A stretch of DNA of 64,000 nucleotides from Asaia siamensis (lineage in GTDB: Bacteria; Pseudomonadota; Alphaproteobacteria; Acetobacterales; Acetobacteraceae), in contig NZ_BMCH01000003.1 of the NCBI RefSeq assembly GCF_014635085.1, positions 248,001-312,000 of the forward strand. The letters run 5' to 3'. Both the position numbers and the translations under genes were made by a program. Under the pieces are notes generated by a model. It saw only the letters and a list, made by a program, of their open reading frames with translations. It had not been told where the DNA came from and did no database searches. Shown in pieces: positions 24,314 through 34,181 of the stretch (its first letter is position 1; each line of letters starts with the position of its first letter).

Positions 24314-27300
24314 GCGTGGGCTCCCTCATCTCCGCGTTCGCGCGGCTTTCTGTAATGGACGATGGCAAAGACACAGGGGACGAACAGAAGCGTCGCTGCG
24401 GTCGCTACAATGAGGCCGCCGATAACGGCCTTGCCGATCGGGGCGTTGTCGGAATTGCTCATGGACATGGGCACCATGCCGATGATCATGGCGAGTGCTG
24501 TCATCAGCACGGGGCGGATACGTTCATACCCGGCCTCGAGTGCGGCCTTCAGCGCGTCGCCGTGAACCTCCATACGTTCACGCGCAAAGGAGACCACCAG
24601 AATGGCGTTGGCTGTGGCGGTACCCATGCACATGATGGCACCCGTCAGGGCAGGCACCGAAAGTGAGGTATGGGTCAGGAACAGGCTCCAGGCGATACCG
24701 CCCAGGGCTCCGGGCAGCGCCGTAATGATCACGAACGGATCGAGCCAGGACTGAAAATTCACCACGATAATCAGATAGACCAGCGTGATGGACATCGCGA
24801 GGCCAACGATCAGCTGCGAATAGGCATCTGTCATCGTGACAGCCTGACCACGCACGACCAGATGCGAGCCGCGCGGCAGTTCGGACTTCATGGAATCCGC
24901 CACGCGCTGCACCGAGCGTGCCACCGTGCCGAGATCGATATCCTCGTTTGAGGCGTAGATATCGAAGACCGGCATGATGTTGTAATGCGCGACTTCCGCC
25001 GGTGTGCCCGTCTGCTCGATATCGGACAGCGCGCCCAGAAGCTGGGGCTGGGCATTGGTCGGGTTGCCGTCGCCACGGTCGATCGGGAGGGTCTTCAAAT
25101 CGTTGAGCGTCTGCAGGTAGTTCGCAGGCGTCTGCACGTCGATGAGCTGCGCCACACCCGAGGCGTTCAGATAATATACCTGCCCCACCTGAGCTGAACC
25201 CGACAGGGCGACGAGTGCGTTCTGCGCGATATCCTGCTCGGTGATGCCTGTGCCGAGCGCGAAGCTGCGCTTGGCGTTGATGCTGAGCGTCGGCTGCGTC
25301 ATAGGCTGCTGGATCGCCACATCGGTAATGCCCGGTATGGCGGCAAGCTTGCGACGCAGCTTCTTGGCGAAAGCAAAATTGCCGTAGAGATCGCGCCCGA
25401 CAACCTGCACATCGAGCGGTGCAGGCAGGCCGAAATTCAGGATCTTTGCCGTCAGATCGGCAGGCTGAAAGGTGATCTGCGTGCCGGGGAAGGCTTCGAT
25501 CAGACCCGCGCGTATCTTGCGGCGATATTCGGCTGTCGGGCTCTCGTCATTCTTGAGCGAGACAGTGATATCGCAATCTTCCGTACCGACGGTTGGTGTC
25601 GGGATGAACGCCTGATTGAGCTGCGAGAAGGGCAGACCGCAGTTATTCAGCACTGCATCGATCTGGCCCGGCAGAATTTCGTGCATCTTCTTTTCGATCA
25701 GCACGGAAATCTTGCCCGACTCCTCAAGGCGCGTACCGATAGGTGCGCGCATATGGAGCTGCAGCGTGCCGGATTTGATCTCCGGGAAGAAATCCTGCCC
25801 GACGAAGAAATACAGCCCGCTGGAGGCGATCGAGACAGCCATAAAGAAGGGCACGAATTTTGCGCGCTCTTCTATCAGGCCACCGAGCACCACCTTGTAG
25901 CGCTCGCGGAAACGGGTGAAGCCGTGCTCGAAGCCGCGCTGGAAGCGGCCGAAAAATCCGGGCTCTTTGCCATCGTCGCCGCGCTCATGGGCAGCAACCT
26001 GCGCCGCGAGCATCCAGTTTGCCATGGTGGGCACCAGCGTACGCGACAGGATGAAGGAGGCGATCATGGCGAAGATGATGGCTTCGGCCATAGGCATGAA
26101 CAGCCAGCCTGCAACGCCGGTCAGCTCGAAGAGCGGCAGCCAGACGATACAGATACAGGTGGTCGAGACGAAGGTCGGTATGACGATCTGGTTGGCAGCA
26201 TCGATGATGGCCATTTCCAGATCCTTGCCCATCTCCAGATGGGCATCGATATTCTCGATCATGACGGTCGCGTCATCGACGAGAATACCGACCGCCAGCG
26301 CAAGCCCGCCCAGCGTCATGACATTGATCGACTGCCCGGCAAGACTCAGCCCGATGACCGAGCAGAGAATGGCGAGCGGGATCGAGGTCGCAACAATCAG
26401 CGTCGAACGCCACGACCCGAGGAAGAGCAGGACAGCCAGAGAGGTCAGAAGTGCCGCGATGATCATTTCGCGCACAACGTCTTCAACCGAATCCTTCACG
26501 AAGCCGGAGGCATCGGTCAGGATCTTGATGCTTGTGCCCTTTGGCAGGGTGTCGATGACCTGGGGCAGCAGTTTCTTGACGCCCGCCACCACGTCGAGCG
26601 TCGATGCATCGCCGCTTTTCATGATGACCATCATGACCGCCTGACGGCCCTTCACCAGCACCATATTGGCCTGTGGCGGTCCGCCGCGATGCACATAGGC
26701 CACGTCGCGCAGATAGACCACCGCATTACCCACCTGCTTGAGCGGCAGGTTGTTGAAGGTTTCCACCTCTCGGGGCTGGGCGTTGGTACGGACCATGTAA
26801 TCGAATGGCCCGACACGCTGGTCGCCGGCAGGAAGAACGATATTCTGCTTGTTGAGCGCCGCGCTGACATCCACCGCCGAGAGATTATGCGCCATCAGCT
26901 TGGCAGGATCGATATCGACCGTGATGTAGGGCGCAAGACCGCCATAAGGGTTCGGGATCGAAACGCCCGGCACTGAGATAAGCTGCGGCCTGATCAGGTT
27001 CGAGGCCATGTTGTACAGCTCTGAACCGTTCAGCTTGTCCGAATTGATCTGCAGCGTGAGCACAGGCACGGACGAGGCATTATAGGCCAGGATAAGTGGC
27101 GGCGTGGCCCCTGTCGGAAGCTGCTTGATGACGGTCTGGGAAACGGAAGTGATCTGCGTCTGGGCGACCGACGTATCGGTACCTGGCTGGAAATAGACCT
27201 TGACGATACCGCGACCGTAATACGACCCGCTTTCGATATGCTCGATATTGTTGACGGTCGTGGTCAGGGTGCGTTCGTAATAATAGACGACGCGCCCCGA

Positions 27301-27480
27301 CATATCCTCAGGCATGAGCCCGAGATAGGACCAGACAATCGCGACAACCGGGATGTTGATGTTCGGGAAGACGTCTGTCGGTGTCTTGATGACCGACCTT
27401 ACGCCGAAAATCACGATGAAAATGGACAGGACAACGAAGGTGTAGGGCCGCTTCAGCGCGGTGATGACAACCTGATTCAT
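24310..27480 (-). CDS. RND efflux pump, inner-membrane transporter (AcrB-type)
   Basis: Proton-driven efflux transporter of the HAE1/AcrB superfamily, 1056 residues, with the twelve-helix, two-large-loop layout. TM4 contains VDDATVMIEN with Asp402 and Asp403, matching the proton-relay pair of AcrB, so it should be functional. The pair also argues for multidrug-like rather than heavy-metal CzcA-type use, though the substrate is unknown. It is the first gene of the pump operon (pump, adaptor, channel), 239 bases after the histidine kinase gene. Confidence 0.94.
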   Translation of the reverse strand: MNQVVITALKRPYTFVVLSIFIVIFGVRSVIKTPTDVFPNINIPVVAIVWSYLGLMPEDMSGRVVYYYERTLTTTVNNIEHIESGSYYGRGIVKVYFQPGTDTSVAQTQITSVSQTVIKQLPTGATPPLILAYNASSVPVLTLQINSDKLNGSELYNMASNLIRPQLISVPGVSIPNPYGGLAPYITVDIDPAKLMAHNLSAVDVSAALNKQNIVLPAGDQRVGPFDYMVRTNAQPREVETFNNLPLKQVGNAVVYLRDVAYVHRGGPPQANMVLVKGRQAVMMVIMKSGDASTLDVVAGVKKLLPQVIDTLPKGTSIKILTDASGFVKDSVEDVVREMIIAALLTSLAVLLFLGSWRSTLIVATSIPLAILCSVIGLSLAGQSINVMTLGGLALAVGILVDDATVMIENIDAHLEMGKDLEMAIIDAANQIVIPTFVSTTCICIVWLPLFELTGVAGWLFMPMAEAIIFAMIASFILSRTLVPTMANWMLAAQVAAHERGDDGKEPGFFGRFQRGFEHGFTRFRERYKVVLGGLIEERAKFVPFFMAVSIASSGLYFFVGQDFFPEIKSGTLQLHMRAPIGTRLEESGKISVLIEKKMHEILPGQIDAVLNNCGLPFSQLNQAFIPTPTVGTEDCDITVSLKNDESPTAEYRRKIRAGLIEAFPGTQITFQPADLTAKILNFGLPAPLDVQVVGRDLYGNFAFAKKLRRKLAAIPGITDVAIQQPMTQPTLSINAKRSFALGTGITEQDIAQNALVALSGSAQVGQVYYLNASGVAQLIDVQTPANYLQTLNDLKTLPIDRGDGNPTNAQPQLLGALSDIEQTGTPAEVAHYNIMPVFDIYASNEDIDLGTVARSVQRVADSMKSELPRGSHLVVRGQAVTMTDAYSQLIVGLAMSITLVYLIIVVNFQSWLDPFVIITALPGALGGIAWSLFLTHTSLSVPALTGAIMCMGTATANAILVVSFARERMEVHGDALKAALEAGYERIRPVLMTALAMIIGMVPMSMSNSDNAPIGKAVIGGLIVATAATLLFVPCVFAIVHYRKPRERGDEGAHA

Positions 27481-27624
27481 GCAGCTGTCCCGAGACGCGA
27501 TGCCCGCCCTGCCCGATGCCTGTGCTCATAGACCGGCATGAGGAATCCCCATCCGTTTCCCGATATCATCAAGGACATTCCTTTTCCTGTTACGTCCAGA
27601 AATACAAATACGCCCGGAGGCGAC

Positions 27625-27657
27625 AAGGAAAATTCCTTTTAAGTTCCGATCTGGAAC
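27625..27657. promoter_or_regulatory. two operator-like palindromes upstream of the efflux operon
   Basis: AAGGAA-AA-TTCCTT (27625-27638) and GTTCC-gatct-GGAAC (27643-27657) lie next to each other about 150-180 bases upstream of the pump start, between it and the kinase gene. They are candidates for binding by the adjacent response regulator or a small repressor. OmpR-type regulators usually bind direct repeats, so the match is not typical. Confidence 0.35.
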
Positions 27658-27719
27658 GACCTTTCATCTCTCTGTCACAGCTCCGCCCCTGTCGGCGACA
27701 ACAGCGCAGAAGCCCGCGT

Positions 27720-29141
27720 TCATGCGCCTTCGGAGACCGCCGAAAGCTGGAACACCATCTCGAAAGCGCATCCCGGCATTTCGGGTGAACCGTCTCCATC
27801 AGCGATGGCAAGATCGACCCCGTGCAGCCTGAGAATGGCCATGACGAGGCTGAGCCCGAGTCCGCTGCCCGGCACGTGGCGGCTTTTGTCCGACCGATAA
27901 AAACGCCCCAGAACAGCCTCACGTTCCGCCTCGGGAATACCGATGCCGGTATCGGCAACGCGAAGCCTGATCGCACCCGGGGTCGAGACCGCCGAGACGG
28001 TCACGCGACCACCGGCAGGCGTGAATTTCATGGCGTTGTCGAAAAGATTGGCCAGAACCTCGACCAGCAGATCACGATCCCCGAACGTCGTCATGGTTTC
28101 GGACGTAGCGGGATCCTGCGCGATGGCATTGGTCAGAACGAGACCGTTCGTCTCGGCGATGGGCTCGTACAGATCGACGATATCGGCCACGAGATCGCCC
28201 AGATTGACCTGGGCAAAGCCCGCGCGGCGACGGCCGTTCTCGATTTCGCCAATACGCAGCAGCGCCGTGATGACGGAAAAGCACTGGTCCAGATCGAGCG
28301 TTGCCCGCTCGATGACCGAATTCAGATAATCGGCGTCATGAGGGCTCGACGTCGCCCGCTCCAGCCGCGCCCGCACTCTCGAAAGCGGTGTACGCAGGTC
28401 ATGGGCGATATCGTTACCCACGTCGCGTATCTCATCCATGAGATGTTCGAGCCGATCGAGCATACGATTGACCGATCCGGCCAGCCGCTCCAACTCGTCA
28501 CGCTCGCGCGCTGCAGGCAGGCGCTCATGCACATCGCCCTGCATGATACGGTCGATCGCCTCATGCATGGTCTTCACACGCGCCAGCGCCCTGTGGCTCA
28601 GCACGACACCCGTCAGAAGGGCGAACATCACCACAGGAAAGACCGAGAGCAGCGCGCCTCGACGGATCATGTAGCGCAATTCGGAAAGCAAATGCAGCGA
28701 ATGGGCCAGCACCAGAACACGGCCACCCGGCACCCTGACCGCGAGAAACCGCATTTCATAGGGTTCATCATCGGTGGGCGAGAGTGTCAGACGATGTACC
28801 TTGCCATCGACGACCAGCCCTTCAGGCCAGCTTTTGAGATCGCCCGCGATATGACGATAGTGACCGTCGAACAGCCCCACCCAGTTGATGACCACACGCA
28901 GGTCATTAGTGGCGCGCTCGCGCACCTGATATTCGAGCCGCTCGGGTGTTTCCTGCACCAGCACATCGGCTTCACGATGCAGGATGCCGCTCGATCTCTC
29001 GGCCTCGAAATGCGTCATCTGCACGAAAAGCAGGACGAATTGCAGCACCATGCCGCAGATGATCGCGGCAACGAATGCCAGTGTCAGCCGGAACGTCGCC
29101 GTCCGGAAAATGCCGAAGCGGGAGTTCTCAGAGAGCGACAC
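27720..29141 (-). CDS. two-component sensor histidine kinase
   Basis: 473 residues: TM1 near 19-41, a periplasmic domain of about 120 residues, TM2 near 161-181, a HAMP linker, the phosphoacceptor box DIAHDLRTPL with His247, and a HATPase domain with NLFDNAMKFTP and DTGIGIP and GSGLGLSL boxes. It would autophosphorylate and transfer to the response regulator encoded just upstream, which overlaps it by 14 bases. Its neighbour downstream is the RND pump, so sensing of a pump substrate or envelope stress is likely but not shown. Confidence 0.95.
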   Translation of the reverse strand: MSLSENSRFGIFRTATFRLTLAFVAAIICGMVLQFVLLFVQMTHFEAERSSGILHREADVLVQETPERLEYQVRERATNDLRVVINWVGLFDGHYRHIAGDLKSWPEGLVVDGKVHRLTLSPTDDEPYEMRFLAVRVPGGRVLVLAHSLHLLSELRYMIRRGALLSVFPVVMFALLTGVVLSHRALARVKTMHEAIDRIMQGDVHERLPAARERDELERLAGSVNRMLDRLEHLMDEIRDVGNDIAHDLRTPLSRVRARLERATSSPHDADYLNSVIERATLDLDQCFSVITALLRIGEIENGRRRAGFAQVNLGDLVADIVDLYEPIAETNGLVLTNAIAQDPATSETMTTFGDRDLLVEVLANLFDNAMKFTPAGGRVTVSAVSTPGAIRLRVADTGIGIPEAEREAVLGRFYRSDKSRHVPGSGLGLSLVMAILRLHGVDLAIADGDGSPEMPGCAFEMVFQLSAVSEGA

Positions 29142-29853
29142 GCAGCATGAACCCCGATCCTCTGATGCTGTGGATCAGGGGCGTCTCACCCGGTCCATCG
29201 ACCTTGCGACGCAGCTTGCCGATATGCACATCCACCAGATTGGTCTGGGGGATGAAGCGGTAATTCCAGACATCTTCGAGCAGCATGGTGCGCGTCAGAA
29301 CCTGATTGGGTCGGCGCATCAGATATTCGAGCAGACGGAATTCACGCGGCAGCAATTCGATCTCGCGCCCTTCGCGCATGACGGTGCGATCGATCAGATC
29401 CATGTCGAGCGGACCAACGCGCAGCGTAGTCGCACGGGTATCATTGGGGCGGCGCAGGAGTGCTTCGATACGCGCGACCAGCTCGTCCATGGCGAAAGGC
29501 TTGGTGAGATAATCATCCCCTCCTGCCTTGAGACCCGTCACGCGGTCATCGACGGCAGAGAGTGCTGACAAGACCAGAACCGGAGACTGAACATTCTGGC
29601 TGCGCAGTTTCTCGATGACCGAAAGCCCGTCCAGAAGGGGCAACATGCGATCGAGCACCATCAGGTCGTAGGACTCACTGATGGCGGCGTCGAGCCCGGC
29701 CTGGCCGGTCGAAACATGGGAAACGGCAAAACCGCGCGCCGAGAGTTCCTCGACCACTTCACGGGCGAGAGTGTCGTCATCCTCGACAAATAACAGGCGG
29801 GCCTTGGCAGGCACCTCAGGCGGGGCAAAAGAGAGGCTCTGATCCGATGTCAT
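29128..29853 (-). CDS. two-component response regulator (OmpR/PhoB type)
   Basis: 241 residues from ATG 29853. A TTG six codons upstream is possible. The receiver domain has the acidic cluster VEDDD, the phosphorylation site Asp68 in LMVLDRMLP and the conserved Lys in YLTKPFAMDEL. The winged-helix C-terminal domain ends with VDVHIGKLRRKVDGPGETP and RGSGFML. It partners the overlapping histidine kinase gene and is the best candidate to control the RND operon downstream. Confidence 0.95.
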   Translation of the reverse strand: MTSDQSLSFAPPEVPAKARLLFVEDDDTLAREVVEELSARGFAVSHVSTGQAGLDAAISESYDLMVLDRMLPLLDGLSVIEKLRSQNVQSPVLVLSALSAVDDRVTGLKAGGDDYLTKPFAMDELVARIEALLRRPNDTRATTLRVGPLDMDLIDRTVMREGREIELLPREFRLLEYLMRRPNQVLTRTMLLEDVWNYRFIPQTNLVDVHIGKLRRKVDGPGETPLIHSIRGSGFMLRVAL

Positions 29854-29900
29854 GCTGTCATCTCTGCCCAAACCCTTGCTGCTTCGATAGTAAATTCGAC

Positions 29901-31133
29901 TTAAAGCTCTTCCAGTGTCTCAAGGTCGTCGCCCGGCGCCTGTCCGTCAAGTCCTCGCAATTTGCGCCCCAGCACACGGGTGCGCCGCCTGGCTTCATCG
30001 ATCGTATTGCTCATGGCACCCGCGCCACGCGAGAGTTTTTCAAGCACGCCATCCATGCGCAGCATTTCCTGCCGTGTCAGCCCGAGCAGGCGCGCAATCG
30101 CATCCGTCCGTTCCTCAAGGGCCAGAGTCACATATCCGAGATGAACAGTGCGCAGCAGCGCAGGCATGAGAGACGGCCCCATGATGATCACCCGGTGCAG
30201 ACGCCCGATCTCATCGATCAGCCCCGGAATGCGCGCGACTTCCATGTATAGCCCATCAGTGGGCAGATAGAGCACCGCAAACTCGACGGTGATGGGCGGC
30301 TGGATGTATTTCTCACTGATCTTGCGCGCTTCCAGACGCACCGCATTATCGAGGGCACGGCGGGCGATACGCTCGGCTGCCTGATCCGTCCGATCCACGG
30401 CGTCGAGCAGACGCTCATAGGCTTCAGTCGGAAACTTGCTGTCTATGGCCAGCCTTGGCGGCACGGCACTGCGAACGGGCATGCGCAGGGCGAATTCCAC
30501 AGCCTCGGTGCTGTCACCGACACGGAAATTGCTGTCATACGACCCGGCAGGCAGAATATCGTCGAGAATGGCGCGCAGCTGCGCCTCACCCCATCCGCCA
30601 CGCGTCTTGACGTTGCCGAACAGCCTCTTGAGATCGCCGATCTGGGCCGTGACAGCCGAGACCTCGCCGATCGCTTTCTGCATGGCTGAAAACTGCTCGA
30701 CCACGCGCTGGAACGAGGTCTGCATCTGCTTTTCGACGGTGACGTGAAGCTGCTCGCTGACAGAGGCCCTGATCTGCGCCAGCTGTTCCGCATTTTCGCG
30801 CATCATGTCGCGCAGCATTTCCGATTGCGCCAGCCTCGTTTCGGCCAGTTCCTGACCCAGACGGTGGCTCAGGCTAGCAAGACGGTCGCTCGTATCGCTG
30901 CGCTGCTGGTCGAGCCTCGCAGCAAGGGCGCGCTCGGTCTCGACCAGCGCCTTGCGCTGGAAGTCGAGATCGGCGCTGCGCTCGGCAGCCTCACGCTCCA
31001 GCAGTACATAGATGCGCGAGAGAAGATCGCGATCAGTCCCACGCCGCGAAAGACGCGACCACAGAAAGACGGCGACGGCCAGAGCCAGAACGGCCACAAG
31101 CCAGGGGAAGAAACTGAAGAAATCCTGCGACAA
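29901..31133 (-). CDS. rmuC: DNA recombination protein RmuC homologue
   Basis: RmuC is linked to limiting inversions at short repeats and belongs to the PD-(D/E)XK nuclease superfamily. The 410-residue protein has an N-terminal membrane anchor (residues 10-25), a long coiled coil to about 185, then the RmuC domain with KTRGGWGEAQLRAILDDIL, PRLAIDSKFPTEAYERL and EFAVLYLPTDGLYMEV. It uses a TTG start with CGGAG upstream. No earlier ATG fits. Confidence 0.93.
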   Translation of the reverse strand: MSQDFFSFFPWLVAVLALAVAVFLWSRLSRRGTDRDLLSRIYVLLEREAAERSADLDFQRKALVETERALAARLDQQRSDTSDRLASLSHRLGQELAETRLAQSEMLRDMMRENAEQLAQIRASVSEQLHVTVEKQMQTSFQRVVEQFSAMQKAIGEVSAVTAQIGDLKRLFGNVKTRGGWGEAQLRAILDDILPAGSYDSNFRVGDSTEAVEFALRMPVRSAVPPRLAIDSKFPTEAYERLLDAVDRTDQAAERIARRALDNAVRLEARKISEKYIQPPITVEFAVLYLPTDGLYMEVARIPGLIDEIGRLHRVIIMGPSLMPALLRTVHLGYVTLALEERTDAIARLLGLTRQEMLRMDGVLEKLSRGAGAMSNTIDEARRRTRVLGRKLRGLDGQAPGDDLETLEEL

Positions 31134-31198
31134 TTCGGGCTCCGTATTCTGCTCCCTCTATAAGAACAAAATAGGAATAGCGAAAGGCGTTTCGGCTT

Positions 31199-31235
31199 TG
31201 CCAGCCTCCCCCTGCACCTCAGGGCAAGGCTGGCA
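31199..31235 (-). terminator. hairpin after the small lipoprotein gene
   Basis: TGCCAGCC (31199-31206) and GGCTGGCA (31228-31235) form a perfect 8-bp stem enclosing a second CCCTG/CAGGG stem. It lies 10 bases past the stop of the 83-residue lipoprotein gene on the minus strand. There is no clear T-run. Confidence 0.4.
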
Positions 31236-31245
31236 GGGAACGAAC

Positions 31246-31497
31246 TCAGGGCTGATGGATATTCCCGTAGGAAGCCGCACCGATACCGGGGCAGGAGCAC
31301 GGATTGCCGAGCGGCACCTGGGTTGGCATCTTGCAGGTATAGATGCCAGCCTTGCAGGTGTAGCCATAACCGACCACCTGCATGCCCGGCGGCGTCGGAC
31401 CCGGCGCTGCGGTGCCCTGGCAGGCAGCGAGCAGCATCAGCCCGGCCAGACCGCCAAGCATGCGGGCGGAACGACGAAATGATGTCGGTGATGTCAT
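31246..31497 (-). CDS. small cysteine-rich lipoprotein
   Basis: 83 residues. A signal peptide with lipobox LLAA|C is followed by a short mature part of about 57 residues. That part contains a compact four-cysteine pattern: YTCKAGIYTCKMPTQ, then PCSCPGIGAASYG. The ATG has AAGGG upstream. Proteins with this YTCxAGxYxC...CSCPG layout are familiar from related bacteria as uncharacterised lipoproteins (from memory). I do not know the function. The cysteines could form disulfides in the periplasm or bind metal. Confidence 0.8.
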   Translation of the reverse strand: MTSPTSFRRSARMLGGLAGLMLLAACQGTAAPGPTPPGMQVVGYGYTCKAGIYTCKMPTQVPLGNPCSCPGIGAASYGNIHQP

Positions 31498-31591
31498 GAT
31501 AATCCCTTTTCTGCTTCGGGTCCGTCACCCATCAGACTGGATGGGTCCGGACCGCTTTGCTGCGAAGAACGACCGAAAATGAAGGCAGTTT

Positions 31592-32128
31592 TCAGGCAGT
31601 TTTGTCACGATATTGCGCTACCACGGCATCGCAGAAAGCAGGCAGATCATCAGGGCAGCGCGAGCTGACCAGATTGCCATCGATCACGAGCTCACGGTCC
31701 AGCCAGTTTGCACCGGCATTGAGCAGATCGGTCTGGAGCGAGGGCCACGAGGTCAGGCTGCGTCCCTTGACACCACCCGCCTCGATCAGCGTCCAAGCAC
31801 CATGACAGATACTGGCAATCGGCTTTCCCTCAGCCACAAAGCCACGCAGAAAGGCGACGGCCGCCTCGTCCATGCGCAGCTTGTCGGGGTTGGTTGTGCC
31901 ACCCGGCAGCACGATACCCGCCAGCTCCATATCGGCGGCAACGCCGATGGCCGCATCGACCTTATGCCGCGACACCGGCGTGACATCGCCTTCCATCGCC
32001 TGGATCTCGCCCTTAGCGGGAGAGACGAGCAGCGTCCTGATGCCGGCGTTTTCGAGCGCCTGACGCGGCTGGACGAGTTCGCATTCCTCGACACCGTCGG
32101 TTGCGAGAATGGCCACGCAAAGAGTCAT
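31592..32128 (-). CDS. DJ-1/PfpI family protein (YhbO-like)
   Basis: 178 residues from ATG 32128, chosen because GGAAGG lies upstream and the core begins MTLCVAILATDGVEECEL. It has the nucleophile elbow ASICHGAW and the following GRSLTSWPSLQTDLLNAGA and the tail DLPAFCDAVVAQY, characteristic of the PfpI/YhbO group. Members protect against glycation or oxidative stress or are weak proteases. Which applies here is not known. Confidence 0.9.
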   Translation of the reverse strand: MTLCVAILATDGVEECELVQPRQALENAGIRTLLVSPAKGEIQAMEGDVTPVSRHKVDAAIGVAADMELAGIVLPGGTTNPDKLRMDEAAVAFLRGFVAEGKPIASICHGAWTLIEAGGVKGRSLTSWPSLQTDLLNAGANWLDRELVIDGNLVSSRCPDDLPAFCDAVVAQYRDKTA

Positions 32129-32235
32129 GAAATCGACCTTCCTGAAACGGGTCCGCATTGCTGCGGCCTCTAGATGAGCGTGGGCTCAAGACGTATCAGG
32201 ACCGGACAGGTTCGAAAACCCGGAGCATCAGACGC

Positions 32236-33414
32236 TCAATGTCGCTCTGCAATCGCCCTGCCTGCTGCGACGCCGCTCGACCATGCCCACTGGAAATTAT
32301 AGCCGCCCAGCCAGCCGGTCACGTCGACGGCCTCGCCAATGGCAAACAGCCCCGGCACATCCCGCGCTTCCATGGTCTTGGAAGACAGCACCCGTGTGTC
32401 GATACCGCCCTTCATGACTTCTGCCTTGGCATAGCCTTCGGTGCCCGAAAGCTTCGGCTTCCAGGCCGAAATCTGGGCGGCCAGCGAAGCGATACGCTTG
32501 TCCGGCAGATTGGCGAGCGTGCAGGTGAGATCGGACAATGTATTATCGGCGATATGACGCGCCAGACGCTGGGGCAGATCCTGCAAAAGAGAGGGCGGCT
32601 CAGCGCGTGGCCGCGCCTTCTTGATGGCGCCCAGCGCTTCCCTTGCATCGCGCCCAGGCAGCATATCGATCACGGGCGCATCGAGCGGCCCGTTCTGATA
32701 GGACGAAATCTGCAGAATGGCCGGACCGGAAATGCCGCGATGGGTAAAGACCATGCCATCGGTAAAACCGATCTTGCCCATGCTGGCCCGCACCGGCAGC
32801 GAGACACCGGCCAGTTCGGGCAGAGGGGTCTCAAATGTCAGCGGCACGAGGCCCGGCACGGTTGGCACGACAGACAAGCCGAACTGACGCGCAAGGCGCA
32901 GAGACAGATCGCTCGCCCCCAGCTTGGGAATGGACAGACCGCCCGTCGCCAGCACCACATTGCGGGCGCTGAATTCGCCCATATCGGTCTGGATATGAAA
33001 GACATCGCCCTTGGTAACGCTGCGTATGGCGGTGCTGAAACGCATCTCGCAGCCCTCAGCCTCACGCAGCAGAAGCGACACGATGTCGCGGGCCGAATTG
33101 GCGCAGAAAAGCTGCCCCTCGGCTTTTTCTTCCCACGAAATGCCATGACGCTCCACCAGCGTCAGAAAATCACGCGGCGTATAGCCTGCCAGCGCCGAGC
33201 GCATGAAGTGGCGATTGGCTGAAAGGAAATTATCCGCCTTTGTCGCCAGATTGGTGAAATTGCAGCGCCCGCCGCCGGAGATCAGGATCTTGCGACCGGC
33301 TTCTGCCGAGTGATCGAGCACAAGAACGGACGCCCCGCCCTTGCGCGCGGTGGCAGCCGCCATCAGCCCGGCAGCACCCGCCCCGAGAATGACAGCATCG
33401 AAAATCTTGTTCAT
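32236..33414 (-). CDS. flavoprotein, HI0933/YhiN family
   Basis: 392 residues with an FAD-binding Rossmann motif GAGAAGLMAAATARKGG at 11-27, the family block RKILISGGGRCNFTN and the C-terminal MEARDVPGLFAIGEAVDVTG plus NFQWAWSSG. The physiological role of this conserved family is unsettled. It follows the glutathione transferase gene with no spacing (TGA immediately before ATG), so the two are probably co-translated. Confidence 0.92.
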   Translation of the reverse strand: MNKIFDAVILGAGAAGLMAAATARKGGASVLVLDHSAEAGRKILISGGGRCNFTNLATKADNFLSANRHFMRSALAGYTPRDFLTLVERHGISWEEKAEGQLFCANSARDIVSLLLREAEGCEMRFSTAIRSVTKGDVFHIQTDMGEFSARNVVLATGGLSIPKLGASDLSLRLARQFGLSVVPTVPGLVPLTFETPLPELAGVSLPVRASMGKIGFTDGMVFTHRGISGPAILQISSYQNGPLDAPVIDMLPGRDAREALGAIKKARPRAEPPSLLQDLPQRLARHIADNTLSDLTCTLANLPDKRIASLAAQISAWKPKLSGTEGYAKAEVMKGGIDTRVLSSKTMEARDVPGLFAIGEAVDVTGWLGGYNFQWAWSSGVAAGRAIAERH

Positions 33415-34083
33415 TCAGAAATCCAGATCGGCGTAATGCGCAGGCGGGTTAAACCCGTTCACACGGTCATTGAGCAGCGAGCGAAAGCTCGGACGCGATT
33501 TCATGCGGGCGTACCAGTCCTTGGCCGCAGGCGCCTTGGACCAGTCGATATCACCGATGAAATCGAGACAGGAGAGATGCGCCGCCGCGGCAAAATCGGC
33601 GATCGACAGCATGTTGCCCGCCAGCCACGAGCGCGTTTCTGCCAACCAGCCGATATAATCGAGATGGAAGCGCATATTGGCATAACCGGCGCGCAAGGCC
33701 GTTCCGTCGGGGTTGCCACGACCTGCCAGACGCTTGTCTACCTTCTCACCCAGAAGATTGCGCGAGACCTCGTGTCCGAACTTGCCCTCGAACCACGCCA
33801 TCAGACGACGCACCTCGACACGCTCGGCCAAGGTACGCCCCATGAGCGGTGCATCGGGATAGGCCTCTTCGAGATATTCACAGATCACCCAGGCATTCGG
33901 AATCGACAGCCCGTTCTCTTCGACGAGGAGGGGCACATCACCCGCGGGGTTGAGCGCGAGATATTCCGGGCGATTTTCCCAGACCTTTTCGGTCTTGGGT
34001 TCATAGGGTAACCGTTTCTCGGCAAGAACAAGCCGGACCTGACGGCTTTGCGGCGAGAGCGGCAGATGGTACAGAATGCGCAT
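33415..34083 (-). CDS. glutathione S-transferase family protein
   Basis: 222 residues with a thioredoxin-like N-terminal domain beginning MRILYHLPLSPQSRQVRLVL and the cis-proline region NPAGDVPLLVEENG, then the all-helical C-terminal domain with ADFAAAAHLSCLDFIGDIDW. The serine in LSPQSRQ fits a beta- or zeta-like active site. Substrate unknown. First of a two-gene unit with the flavoprotein gene and divergent from minC across 98 bases. Confidence 0.9.
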   Translation of the reverse strand: MRILYHLPLSPQSRQVRLVLAEKRLPYEPKTEKVWENRPEYLALNPAGDVPLLVEENGLSIPNAWVICEYLEEAYPDAPLMGRTLAERVEVRRLMAWFEGKFGHEVSRNLLGEKVDKRLAGRGNPDGTALRAGYANMRFHLDYIGWLAETRSWLAGNMLSIADFAAAAHLSCLDFIGDIDWSKAPAAKDWYARMKSRPSFRSLLNDRVNGFNPPAHYADLDF

Positions 34084-34181
34084 CCTGCATTCTTAAGCGT
34101 CTGCCCCGTGGCGAAGCAAGAGAGCTGCATAGTCAGACCGACCGAATTCCCGTTCATGAGCCCTCAGAGCGTTCCCAGACG

